Shown here piece by piece: positions 31,585 through 39,443 of a stretch of DNA of 40,408 nucleotides. Position 1 is the first letter of the stretch; each line of letters starts with the position of its first letter. The stretch comes from Desulfuromonas sp. (lineage in GTDB: Bacteria > Desulfobacterota > Desulfuromonadia > Desulfuromonadales > Desulfuromonadaceae): assembly GCA_028685815.1 (NCBI GenBank), contig JAQUDG010000010.1, positions 1 to 40,408 on the forward strand, read 5' to 3'. A model generated the notes under the pieces. That model made no database searches. It had not been told where the DNA came from and was given only the letters and a program-made list of their open reading frames with translations. Made by a program: the position numbers and the translations under genes.

Positions 31585-33306
31585 TTAGTGGTAGAGTATT
31601 GCTGGAACGATCTGGGGCCGATACCCAAGTATTTGTTTGCAGGTCTTGGCGCTAATATCCTGAATAACCATTTGTAGTGATGGGTGCTGCGTCGCTGTTG
31701 GTGCGGGGGGCGTGTCTGCCGCCACCTCTGCGGGTAACTGTGCAAGCATCTCTTTTATACGGGAGTTTATTTCGGCCCTTAGCAGCGGGTGCACTGTATC
31801 ATTGTTGATGCCGTGAAAGTGGATTATCGGTTCTGCGCTCAGTTGCATTAATTGGTTGTTCACGCAAAGACATACCAGCACACAGCCGCCTGTCCCCATG
31901 CGTTTACGCTCCTGAAGCTGCGTTGGCGCAATTGAAGTCAGGGTGTGCATCTCAATGGGTTTGGGAGTGCAGGGTATGGGCTGTTCCCCTTTGAATCCGT
32001 TGCGTGACAGTACCACTGCCGTCCCATCCTGAAGAACTAGGGTGTTTTGCGCCGCGACGCCACATTCCTGTGCTAGTTTAGCATGTTGAACCAGGTGGCG
32101 CATCTCACCGTGAAGCGGGATGAAAAATTGTGGTCTGATTAGGGAGATTAGTTGTCGTAATTCTTCGGCGCAGGCATGGCCGCTGACATGTACGCGCGCA
32201 TCGGCACCGCTGTAGATCTGCGCACCAAGGTGGCTCAGCTGGTTCATGAGGGTGTTGAGCTGGACCTCATTGCCGGGGATGGTGCGAGCGGAGATGATTA
32301 CAGTATCGTCAGGGTGGATATCAAAATTTGGGTGCGTTCCCATCGCAATCCTGAGCATGGCACTACCGGGCTCGCCCTGGCAGCCAGAGACTATTATGCA
32401 CAGTCTGTTTCTGTCTAGATGCTCCGCTGCGTGAATGTCAATGATAACGTCAGAGCCGACACACAGATGTCCAGTTATGCGTGCAGCATTTACATTGCTG
32501 ATTAAACCGCGCCCAAGTAGGACAACCTTGCGCCCTGCCTGCTGTGCGGTTTCGAGCGCCAACTGGATACGGAGGATATTGGAGGAAAAGGTGGAGAGGT
32601 ACACGGCTGCGCCACATGTGTGCATGATATGCTCAAAAGTGGGGCGCAGTGAACGCTCTGAGCCGCTGAATCCGGGCTGTGCCGCATTAGTGGAATCAGC
32701 TAAAAGGGCAAGTACCCCAGTTTCGGCATAGCGTGCCAGGGTGGCAATATCGGTGGCTACTTCATCAATAGGAGCGCTGTCCAGCTTGAAATCACCGCTA
32801 TGAATGATGCACCCGGCCGTGGTTGTTATTGCCAGCCCCACCCCAGCTGGGATGGAGTGGGCGACGCTGAAGGGCTCAACCTGAAAAGGGCCACAGGTAA
32901 ATTGCTGGCGCGGATGGATCGCCTGTAGCGGACTGGAGCCGGAAAATCCACGTTCGCGGAGGCGGGAGCGAACCAACTCAAGCGTGAAAGGGGTAGCGAA
33001 GATGACAGGGTTGCCCAGATCGTTGAGTAAGAAGGGCAGAGCGCCGATGTGATCTTCGTGCCCATGGGTGATAACTATGCCACATATCCTGCTGCGATGC
33101 TGTTGCAGCCAGGTTATGTCCGGTACGATGAAGTCCACTCCCCAGGCCTCTGGGCCATTAAACTTTAAGCCACAGTCAACGATCAATATGCTGTCCATGT
33201 GTTCTATCACGAGCATATTCATCCCGATTTCACCCGCACCACCAAGGGGAAGAATGCGGATAAGGTCGTCTTTTGCGCTGATATCGGTGCCGTCGTGGGT
33301 ATGCAT
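31585..33306 (-). CDS. rnj: Ribonuclease J
   Basis: This 573-residue metallo-beta-lactamase/beta-CASP nuclease has ILPLGGAGEIGMNM at the N-terminus, the zinc site HGHEDHIGALP, IIHSGDFKLD, LLADSTNA, the beta-CASP motifs STFSSNILR and VSGCQGEPGSAMLR, and HVSGHACAEEL. It combines 5'-3' exonuclease and endonuclease activity in mRNA decay and rRNA processing. The C-terminal domain (QLPAEVAADTPPAP linker) is somewhat variable. It heads a minus-strand run with uppP and ftsK. Confidence 0.94.
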   Translation of the reverse strand: MHTHDGTDISAKDDLIRILPLGGAGEIGMNMLVIEHMDSILIVDCGLKFNGPEAWGVDFIVPDITWLQQHRSRICGIVITHGHEDHIGALPFLLNDLGNPVIFATPFTLELVRSRLRERGFSGSSPLQAIHPRQQFTCGPFQVEPFSVAHSIPAGVGLAITTTAGCIIHSGDFKLDSAPIDEVATDIATLARYAETGVLALLADSTNAAQPGFSGSERSLRPTFEHIMHTCGAAVYLSTFSSNILRIQLALETAQQAGRKVVLLGRGLISNVNAARITGHLCVGSDVIIDIHAAEHLDRNRLCIIVSGCQGEPGSAMLRIAMGTHPNFDIHPDDTVIISARTIPGNEVQLNTLMNQLSHLGAQIYSGADARVHVSGHACAEELRQLISLIRPQFFIPLHGEMRHLVQHAKLAQECGVAAQNTLVLQDGTAVVLSRNGFKGEQPIPCTPKPIEMHTLTSIAPTQLQERKRMGTGGCVLVCLCVNNQLMQLSAEPIIHFHGINNDTVHPLLRAEINSRIKEMLAQLPAEVAADTPPAPTATQHPSLQMVIQDISAKTCKQILGYRPQIVPAILYH

Positions 33307-33506
33307 ATGGAATTTGCCTAAGTAGGTTTATCTGTGGCCTCAACGCCGTTATGGGCCTAGTGACAGCGGGAATGCTTTACCTCCTGGTCACTTTTTGTGC
33401 AGTAACGCGCGAAACCCTACACTTTAAGGGCCAATTTTACAATATTTCAATCCAATGGCACGAAGATGTGACTGTTAAAAAACGCAACCACACAGTGCTG
33501 TTTTAG

Positions 33507-33535
33507 TTGACAGTGTCGTCTAGCTCCGGTAACTT
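33507..33535 (+). promoter_or_regulatory. Probable sigma-70 promoter for rpsU
   Basis: TTGACA (33507-33512) and TAACTT (33530-33535) are spaced 17 bases apart, about 55 bases before the rpsU start. Confidence 0.55.
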
Positions 33536-33590
33536 ACCCACCCCGCGCTGTAAGAAAAAGCGGAGTATGACGGAAGCGAGGTGAAGAGAA

Positions 33591-33785
33591 TTGGAAATAC
33601 AAGTAATGGACAACAACGTGGAAAAAGCTATCCGCGTGCTGAAGCGTAAACTGCAGCAGGAGGGACTTTTCCGCGAGATGAAACGTCGCAAGTTTTACGA
33701 GAAGCCGAGCGTCAAGCGGAAGCGTAAAGAAAAAGAGGCTCAGCGTCGTCTGCGGAAGAAGATGCGCCAGATGCAGAGCTACTGA
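33591..33785 (+). CDS. rpsU: Ribosomal protein S21
   Basis: This 64-residue, very basic protein matches S21: VEKAIRVLKRKLQQEGLFREMKRRKFYEKPS followed by RKRKEKEAQRR. It belongs to the small subunit and helps start translation. I use the TTG start at 33591 because MEIQVMDNN fits the family N-terminus and GAGGTG lies just upstream; the ATG at 33606 would remove the first beta strand. Confidence 0.93.
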   Translation: MEIQVMDNNVEKAIRVLKRKLQQEGLFREMKRRKFYEKPSVKRKRKEKEAQRRLRKKMRQMQSY

Positions 33786-33850
33786 TAAGCCAAGATCTTT
33801 GGCACCGGTAAAGTCAAGCCCATAAATACGCGGCTTGTTCAGCTTCAACA

Positions 33851-33883
33851 AAAAAGGGTGGTCATATATGACCACCCTTTTTT
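33851..33883. terminator. Terminator after rpsU
   Basis: GGGTGGTCAT and ATGACCACCC form a 10-bp stem, flanked by an A-run before and TTTTTT after, so it can act in both directions. Confidence 0.92.
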
Positions 33884-33967
33884 GTTGTCAAACACCTGAT
33901 AGTTGATACTGTAGAGCGCGTGTAGCTGGATTTGTTCGGGTTTAAGCAGGAAACTCAGGGAGTTTGC

Positions 33968-34738
33968 GTGGCCTTAACGCTTTTTTTCATCAGCTGTATA
34001 GGTGGGCTTGTCTCCGGCCTGCTCGGGGTGGGTGGTGCTGTGGTTCTTATCCCTCTGCTGCTCTCTATTCCGCCTTTGCTTGGGGTCGGAGCCCTAGACA
34101 TCCACAGTGTCAGTGCGATCACCATGATTCAGGTGCTGGCAACTTCGACGCTGGGAACATTCATTCACCGCCGCGCCGGAAATATCCACACGCCTAGCAT
34201 TATAACAATCGGCCTGCCGATGGGGTTGTGCGCCTTGTTGGGTGCAGTGCTTTCCAGCTATGTAGCTGCTGATGTGTTGCTGATTGTGTTTGGGGTTTTG
34301 GTTCTAGTTCCGTTTTTTATCTTTCCACCGAAGGAAAAGACTGCCTCTAACGACAGAGCAGGTTCCTTCCGTCCGCACTCGCGCGGGGGGGTGGTTATAG
34401 GCGCAGCAGTCGGCCTGGTCTCCGGCCTGGTTGGCGCAGGTGGAGGGTTTGTTCTGGTGCCACTGCTGGTTACAGTGCTTAACTTTCCGCTTAAAATGGC
34501 TGTGGGTTCGAGTCTTGGCATCGTGCTTATCGGGGCGTTGCTGGGCTCTGCGGGGAAAATCGCCACGCTACAGGTACAGTGGAGTTACGCCGTGCCGGTT
34601 CTGCTTGGCTCTGTGCCCATGGTTCATCTCGGTTCAAGCTTATGTCGGCATCTTCCCGCCCGTTATATCCGCTTTATGTTCCTGACGCTGCTGATTCTGG
34701 TCGCGTTGGATACCTGGAAAAATATTCTATTGCATTAA
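33968..34738 (+). CDS. TauE/SafE-family membrane permease
   Basis: This 256-residue protein has two related halves, each with a glycine-rich motif (GGLVSGLLGVGGAVVLIPLL and GAAVGLVSGLVGAGGGFVLVPLL) and about eight TM segments. That is the TauE/SafE (DUF81) arrangement, often sulfite, sulfonate or other organic-anion export. The substrate here is unknown. GGGAG at 33957-33962 places the start at GTG 33968; a TTG at 33932 is less likely. Confidence 0.85.
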   Translation: MALTLFFISCIGGLVSGLLGVGGAVVLIPLLLSIPPLLGVGALDIHSVSAITMIQVLATSTLGTFIHRRAGNIHTPSIITIGLPMGLCALLGAVLSSYVAADVLLIVFGVLVLVPFFIFPPKEKTASNDRAGSFRPHSRGGVVIGAAVGLVSGLVGAGGGFVLVPLLVTVLNFPLKMAVGSSLGIVLIGALLGSAGKIATLQVQWSYAVPVLLGSVPMVHLGSSLCRHLPARYIRFMFLTLLILVALDTWKNILLH

Positions 34739-34760
34739 GGATGAACGTAGATAACGTTTC

Positions 34761-34824
34761 TATGCCGAACAGCCTCTGTACCGTATTGTTCTATACGGTT
34801 TGAACTATAGATAAGTTCGGCATA
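34761..34824 (+). promoter_or_regulatory. Nested inverted repeats in the antiporter leader
   Basis: A perfect 10-bp pair TATGCCGAAC (34761-34770) / GTTCGGCATA (34815-34824) encloses a second perfect 7-bp hairpin ACCGTAT/ATACGGT (34780-34786/34793-34799). The antiporter start is 31 bases downstream. It may be a terminator of the permease gene or a regulatory leader; the T-run is weak. Confidence 0.45.
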
Positions 34825-34854
34825 TACGATGCTCGACTCAGGAGATGTCCGGTT

Positions 34855-36546
34855 ATGGAAGCACTTAGCTCTAATCAGGTAACAGTCATGTTTTTATCCC
34901 TGGCCGTGCTGTTGTGCGTGGCTAGAGTGCTAGGTGAGCTTGCTCTGCGCTTGCGTCAACCCTCTGTCTTGGGGGAACTTCTGGCCGGAGTTATTCTTGG
35001 TCCCACCATCCTTGGCCGTATCGCTCCGAATATCAACACGGCGCTGTTTCCTCTCCATGGAGTCAATGCCATAGCACTTGAAAGCATATCCACCCTGGCC
35101 ATCGGGTTGTTTCTTCTGGTGGCGGGGATGGAAGTGGATTTATCCACAGCGTGGAAACAGGGAAAAATCGGCGGGAAGATAGGGTTGACTAGCATCGTTA
35201 TTCCCTTTTCGGTTGCCGTTGTGGCGGCGTTTCTCATCCCTGAAGTCTTGGGGCGCAAGCCAGATTCAGATCCGTTGGTATTTGCCCTGTTCTTTGCCAT
35301 CGCCATCTCCATTTCCGCTTTGCCCATTATTGCCAGAACCCTGATTGACATGGGGTTGTACCGCAGTGATCTCGGAATGGTGGTGATCAGCGCCGCTATC
35401 CTTAACGATATCATCGGCTGGGTGGTATTTGCGGTTATCCTTGGCTTCATAAGTGGGTCGAGTGGCGCTGGGGCAGATATCGCAGTAACTCTGGCGATGA
35501 CCTTGATCTTTATCGTCGGAATGCTGACGTTTGGACGTTATTTGATTCATCGGGTGCTTCCCTTTGTGCAAGCTTATACACGCTGGCCCAGTGGCGAGCT
35601 GAGTTTCGCCTTGATACTGGGGTTGCTGGGGGCGGCCTTTACCGAGTTGATCGGGATCCACGCTATCTTAGGTGCGTTTATTGTTGGGGTTGCTATTGGT
35701 GACTCATCCCACTTGCGTGAGCGCAGTCGCGTAATTATTGGCGATTTTGTCTCCTTTATTTTTGCTCCAGTGTTTTTCGCCAGTATTGGTTTGAAGGTGG
35801 ATTTTTTTGCCCATTTCGACCCAGTGCTGGTGCTGGTAGTGCTACTGCTGGCTTGTGTCTGCAAGCTTATTGGTGGAACCCTGGGAGCGCGCTGGGGCGG
35901 CATGGGGCGCGATGAGTCTCTGGCAGTGGGGTTTGCCATGGTTTCTGTTGGAGCCATGGGGATTATCGTGGGGATAATTGCGCTCAACGCCGGCATTATT
36001 GACGAACGGCTGTTTATCGCTCTAGTTATTATGGCTATGGTCACCTCCATGATCAGTGGTCCCTTTATGCGCTTGATATTGCACAAAGAAAAGAAGTGTT
36101 TGCTGCATGAGGTGCTCTCGTCAAAACTGTTTGTGCAAGATTTGACCGCAGTAACGCGGCGCCAGGTGATTCGTGAGCTGACCTTAGCGGTCAGTGAAGT
36201 GGGGGATATTGATGCTGCGGCGCTGGAAACAGCCGTATGGGAACGGGAAGTGCTGATGAGCACTGGGGTCGGCAATAGAGTGGCCCTACCTCATGCGCGG
36301 ATTGTCGGACTTAAACAGGTGTGGGTGGTGGTGGGAATGTCCTGCCGCGGGATTGACTTTGATGCCCCCGATGGGAAGCTGGCCAACCTTATTTTCCTAG
36401 TACTAACTCCTGCAGAAGATCCCGGCATCCAATTAGATATAGTTGCGCAGATTGCTCGTCTTTTTCGCACTCAAAGATGCGTTGATGCAGCGTTGCGCAC
36501 TGAGAACTTTACCGACTTTCTCGCCCTGTTGCATACAGAGGCGTAG
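34855..36546 (+). CDS. CPA2-type cation/proton antiporter fused to a PTS EIIA-like domain
   Basis: This 563-residue protein has an N-terminal antiporter domain of about 410 residues with about 12 TM segments (GELLAGVILGPTILGRIAP, LFLLVAGMEVD, ILNDIIGWVVF with the Asp site). The last 145 residues are a soluble domain resembling EIIA of the fructose/nitrogen type (VLMSTGVGNRVALPHARI, with the His normally phosphorylated in LPHA; then LVLTPAEDPGIQLDIVAQIARLF). The tail could let phosphotransferase state control ion transport; this is inferred. AGGAG precedes the ATG by about 9 bases. A terminator follows. Confidence 0.88.
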   Translation: MEALSSNQVTVMFLSLAVLLCVARVLGELALRLRQPSVLGELLAGVILGPTILGRIAPNINTALFPLHGVNAIALESISTLAIGLFLLVAGMEVDLSTAWKQGKIGGKIGLTSIVIPFSVAVVAAFLIPEVLGRKPDSDPLVFALFFAIAISISALPIIARTLIDMGLYRSDLGMVVISAAILNDIIGWVVFAVILGFISGSSGAGADIAVTLAMTLIFIVGMLTFGRYLIHRVLPFVQAYTRWPSGELSFALILGLLGAAFTELIGIHAILGAFIVGVAIGDSSHLRERSRVIIGDFVSFIFAPVFFASIGLKVDFFAHFDPVLVLVVLLLACVCKLIGGTLGARWGGMGRDESLAVGFAMVSVGAMGIIVGIIALNAGIIDERLFIALVIMAMVTSMISGPFMRLILHKEKKCLLHEVLSSKLFVQDLTAVTRRQVIRELTLAVSEVGDIDAAALETAVWEREVLMSTGVGNRVALPHARIVGLKQVWVVVGMSCRGIDFDAPDGKLANLIFLVLTPAEDPGIQLDIVAQIARLFRTQRCVDAALRTENFTDFLALLHTEA

Positions 36547-36557
36547 CCATTACACCT

Positions 36558-36592
36558 AAAAAAAGTGCGGTATCCTTAACTCGATACCGCAC
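36558..36592. terminator. Terminator shared by the antiporter and gap genes
   Basis: GTGCGGTATC (36565-36574) and GATACCGCAC (36583-36592) form a perfect 10-bp stem. On the minus strand it runs into TTTTTTT (36564-36558), so it serves gap best. Confidence 0.9.
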
Positions 36593-36618
36593 GTGTGTTG
36601 TACAAGATGGCAAGGCTA

Positions 36619-38058
36619 TCAGGGCAGGGTGGGAAGCTTTAGCCCCGCCAGTTCTTCCAGAAGGCCAACCACTTGGCAGCTGTAGCCATATTCGTTGTCA
36701 TACCAGACATATAGCACGCAGCGATCGCCTTCCACTATGGTTGCCAGTGAATCAAACACCCCAGCATAGCTCGAACCAACAAAGTCACTCGACACCACCT
36801 CTGGTGAATTGGTGTAGTCGATCTGATCCTGCAACTCCGAGTTCAGCGAGACATCGCGAAGGTGCGCGTTTAACTCCTCAACGGTGGTTTTGTTTTTAAG
36901 GCTGAGATTTAAAATTGCCATGGAGACATTCGGCGTTGGAACCCGAATCGCGTTGCCGGTAAGCTTACCCTGCAGTTCCGGTAGAGCTTTTGCCACCGCC
37001 TTAGCCGCACCAGTTTCGGTCAGAACCATATTCAGCGGTGCGCTGCGCCCACGCCGTGGCTTGGGGTGGTAGTTGTCAATAAGGTTCTGGTCATTGGTGT
37101 ATGAGTGGCAGGTCTCTACATGCCCGTTTACAATGCCGAAGCGGTCATGGATAGCTTTCAATACTGGGACAATGGCGTTGGTAGTGCAACTGGCAGCGGA
37201 GTAGATATCTTCACCTGTGCGGATCAGTTCATTGTTTACGCCATAAACGATATTGGGGATATCACCCTTGCCCGGCGCGGTGAGAATAATCTTTGACACC
37301 CCTTTGGCTTGGAGGTGGCGCCCCAGTCCGTCGCGATCACGCCATTTGCCGGTGTTGTCAATCACGATGGCATCTTCAATGCCGTAAGCAGTGTAGTCAA
37401 TGCTTTCGGGCGCATCTGAATAGATGATTTTGATCATATTGCCATTGGCAATGATGGCGTTTTCTTCTACATCAATCTGAATGACGCCGTTAAAGCGTCC
37501 GTGCACCGAGTCGCGGCGTAGTAGGCTCGCGCGCTTGACCAGGTCGTCTTCACTTCCTTTGCGCACCACTGCAGCGCGTAGACGCAGTTTATCTCCGCCG
37601 CCGGTCTGTTCTATGAGGATGCGAGCTAGCAGACGTCCGATGCGGCCGAAGCCATACAGAACTACATCGCGAGGTTTGCTCAGCAGCGGGGCGGAGCCGG
37701 TATTCATCGAATCCAGCTGCGCTTTGACATAGGTAGTGACGTCTGTTTTTCCAGCATCCTGCTTGAAGGCGAGGGTTAGTTTGCCTAGATCTATCTTGCA
37801 TGCAGCTAGATCTAGTTTGCTCAGAGCCTTGAGCACCGGAAAGCTGTCACGTACCGAAATTTCACTTTGGACAATTTGGCGCGCGAAGCGATGGGCGCGC
37901 AAAATACCTATGGGCTGGCGGTTGTTTAGTCTGTGACCGTAGATGGTAATGATAATCCCACGATTACGGTACAAATCTCCGATGATGGGTACCATCTCTT
38001 CGGCAATTTCTGCCCGTTGAGACCAGTCCGTGAAGTACTCTTGTGCTTTTGTCTTCAT
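36619..38058 (-). CDS. gap: Glyceraldehyde-3-phosphate dehydrogenase, long form
   Basis: This 479-residue enzyme has an N-terminal extension of about 125 residues before the Rossmann domain (VVLYGFGRIGRLLARIL). The catalytic Cys is in SAASCTTNAIVPVLKAI, with the His region HSYTNDQN, then PTPNVSMAILN and WYDNEYGYSCQVV. The normal enzyme is about 335 residues; this longer group is known in several proteobacteria and may favour gluconeogenesis, but direction here is not shown. The extension (VPIIGDLYRNRGIIITIYG) has no motif I can name. A hairpin is present in the leader at 38103-38138. Confidence 0.93.
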   Translation of the reverse strand: MKTKAQEYFTDWSQRAEIAEEMVPIIGDLYRNRGIIITIYGHRLNNRQPIGILRAHRFARQIVQSEISVRDSFPVLKALSKLDLAACKIDLGKLTLAFKQDAGKTDVTTYVKAQLDSMNTGSAPLLSKPRDVVLYGFGRIGRLLARILIEQTGGGDKLRLRAAVVRKGSEDDLVKRASLLRRDSVHGRFNGVIQIDVEENAIIANGNMIKIIYSDAPESIDYTAYGIEDAIVIDNTGKWRDRDGLGRHLQAKGVSKIILTAPGKGDIPNIVYGVNNELIRTGEDIYSAASCTTNAIVPVLKAIHDRFGIVNGHVETCHSYTNDQNLIDNYHPKPRRGRSAPLNMVLTETGAAKAVAKALPELQGKLTGNAIRVPTPNVSMAILNLSLKNKTTVEELNAHLRDVSLNSELQDQIDYTNSPEVVSSDFVGSSYAGVFDSLATIVEGDRCVLYVWYDNEYGYSCQVVGLLEELAGLKLPTLP

Positions 38059-38102
38059 GTGTGAAGCCCTTTTGTAGAGGTAAATAACCAGGTTTTTTAG
38101 GT

Positions 38103-38138
38103 AGATACCTTGGCGGTATCAGCGCTGCCAAAGTATCT
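38103..38138. repeat. Hairpin in the gap leader
   Basis: AGATACCTTGGC (38103-38114) pairs with GCCAAAGTATCT (38127-38138) over 11 of 12 positions around a 12-base loop. A competing hairpin GATACC/GGTATC (38104-38109/38115-38120) overlaps it. No T-run follows on either strand. It lies 45 bases upstream of the gap start and 80 bases after the epimerase stop. Confidence 0.45.
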
Positions 38139-38217
38139 CGCGTATCCTAATGCAGAGGTGGAATATTTTCAAGCCCTACGGGCGGAGTAAGGTTCTTCTC
38201 ATTTTCAGGTAGACAAA

Positions 38218-39117
38218 TCAGTCGCGCTTCCGGTTGGTGCTGTGTTGTAACGCCCCTTCTAGGTCTGGATGGGAGAAGCGAAACCCGCTGTCTAGGAGCT
38301 TCTGCGGCAGCACGCGCGCGCTTGAGAGCAGTAGCGCGTTGGCCATTTCACCTAAAATCAGGCGCAGCGCTAGAGCAGGTGCGGGGAGCACCGCAGGGCG
38401 CTGTAGGAGTTTGCCTAGGATCAGGGTGAACTCTTTGTTGCGCACCGACTGCGGCGCTACAAAATTTACTGGCCCGCTTAGAGACGTTTTATCGATAATA
38501 TGGGCTACTGCGCTACACAGATCGTCGATGTGGATCCAGCTCATGAATTGGCGCCCACTGCCAGCAGGGCCCCCAAGCCCTAAGCGAAAAGGGAATAGCA
38601 TCTTGCTCAAGGCTCCGCCGTTAGGGCTCAAAACCATACCCAAGCGCATATTGACTGTGCGTATACCGGCTTCGATAGCAGGGGCGCAGGCGGCCTCCCA
38701 TTCTTGACAGACCTGGGAGAGAAAACCCGAGCCCGGAGAGCTTTGTTCCGTCAACTCTTCATCACCCCTGTCGCCGTAGAAACCGACAGCGGAGCAGCAG
38801 ATAAACAGTTCAGGCTTTACTTCTTTTTCGCTCAGGCACTGTGCCAGCAACGTCGTTCCACTGACGCGACTCATGCGGATTCGTTCTTTTTTTGCTGCGT
38901 TCCAACGTCCGGATGCAATGTTCTCTCCCGCAAGGTGGATCACTGCATCGAAATGCGGGTTTGCGCCCCAGTCAAGCTCGCCCGTGCTTATATCCCACCA
39001 GGGGTGTTCTTTACTCCGAGTGCGTGCCAAGGAGACCACGGTGTGTCTGCGGCTTTGCAGATACGTTGTTAAGGCGGTTCCAACCAGCCCAGATGCTCCC
39101 GTAATAAGAATGCGCAT
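38218..39117 (-). CDS. TIGR01777 / YfcH-like NAD-dependent epimerase-type protein
   Basis: This 299-residue SDR protein has N-terminal ITGASGLVGTALTTYL (NAD-binding), then VIHLAGENIASGRW, SAVGFYGDRGDEEL, MRLGMVLSPNGGAL, and a C-terminal GxxxRVLPQKLLDSGFRFSHPDLEGAL. This is the YfcH type; substrate is not known for the family. AAGGAG precedes the ATG. It lies upstream of gap on the same strand, 160 bases apart. Confidence 0.9.
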   Translation of the reverse strand: MRILITGASGLVGTALTTYLQSRRHTVVSLARTRSKEHPWWDISTGELDWGANPHFDAVIHLAGENIASGRWNAAKKERIRMSRVSGTTLLAQCLSEKEVKPELFICCSAVGFYGDRGDEELTEQSSPGSGFLSQVCQEWEAACAPAIEAGIRTVNMRLGMVLSPNGGALSKMLFPFRLGLGGPAGSGRQFMSWIHIDDLCSAVAHIIDKTSLSGPVNFVAPQSVRNKEFTLILGKLLQRPAVLPAPALALRLILGEMANALLLSSARVLPQKLLDSGFRFSHPDLEGALQHSTNRKRD

Positions 39118-39443
39118 GGCTTTCTCCTTCTCAGATTAGTTTTGTCACTGGCTCATTTTTTATTAACTCTTAAGTAGTTAGTTGTGGTTTTGTTTTTGTA
39201 GGGAATATACATTCGCTGGGTTTTAGCCGCGCACGGTAGATGCTGGCGCGTTGCAGAATTGCAGTGGTTGCACAAGTTCGTAGTATACATTAGACTCGTC
39301 GTTACGCAGAGCATACATGAGCTCACGGGGCTTTATGCATGGCCAAAGGCCAGTAAGTGTGTTTGTGTGTAAACTGCAGTGAGTGAAAAATAAAAATACT
39401 GTAACTGCGTTTTTATTCCCAGCATGCGGAGGTACATAGAACT
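39118..39443. other. 326-bp divergent intergenic region
   Basis: It should contain promoters for the epimerase (-) and aldolase (+) genes. TTGCAC (about 39269) and TATACAT (about 39286) are too close to be a standard pair. A short hairpin TGGCC/GGCCA lies at 39341-39353. No gene is seen. Confidence 0.45.
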
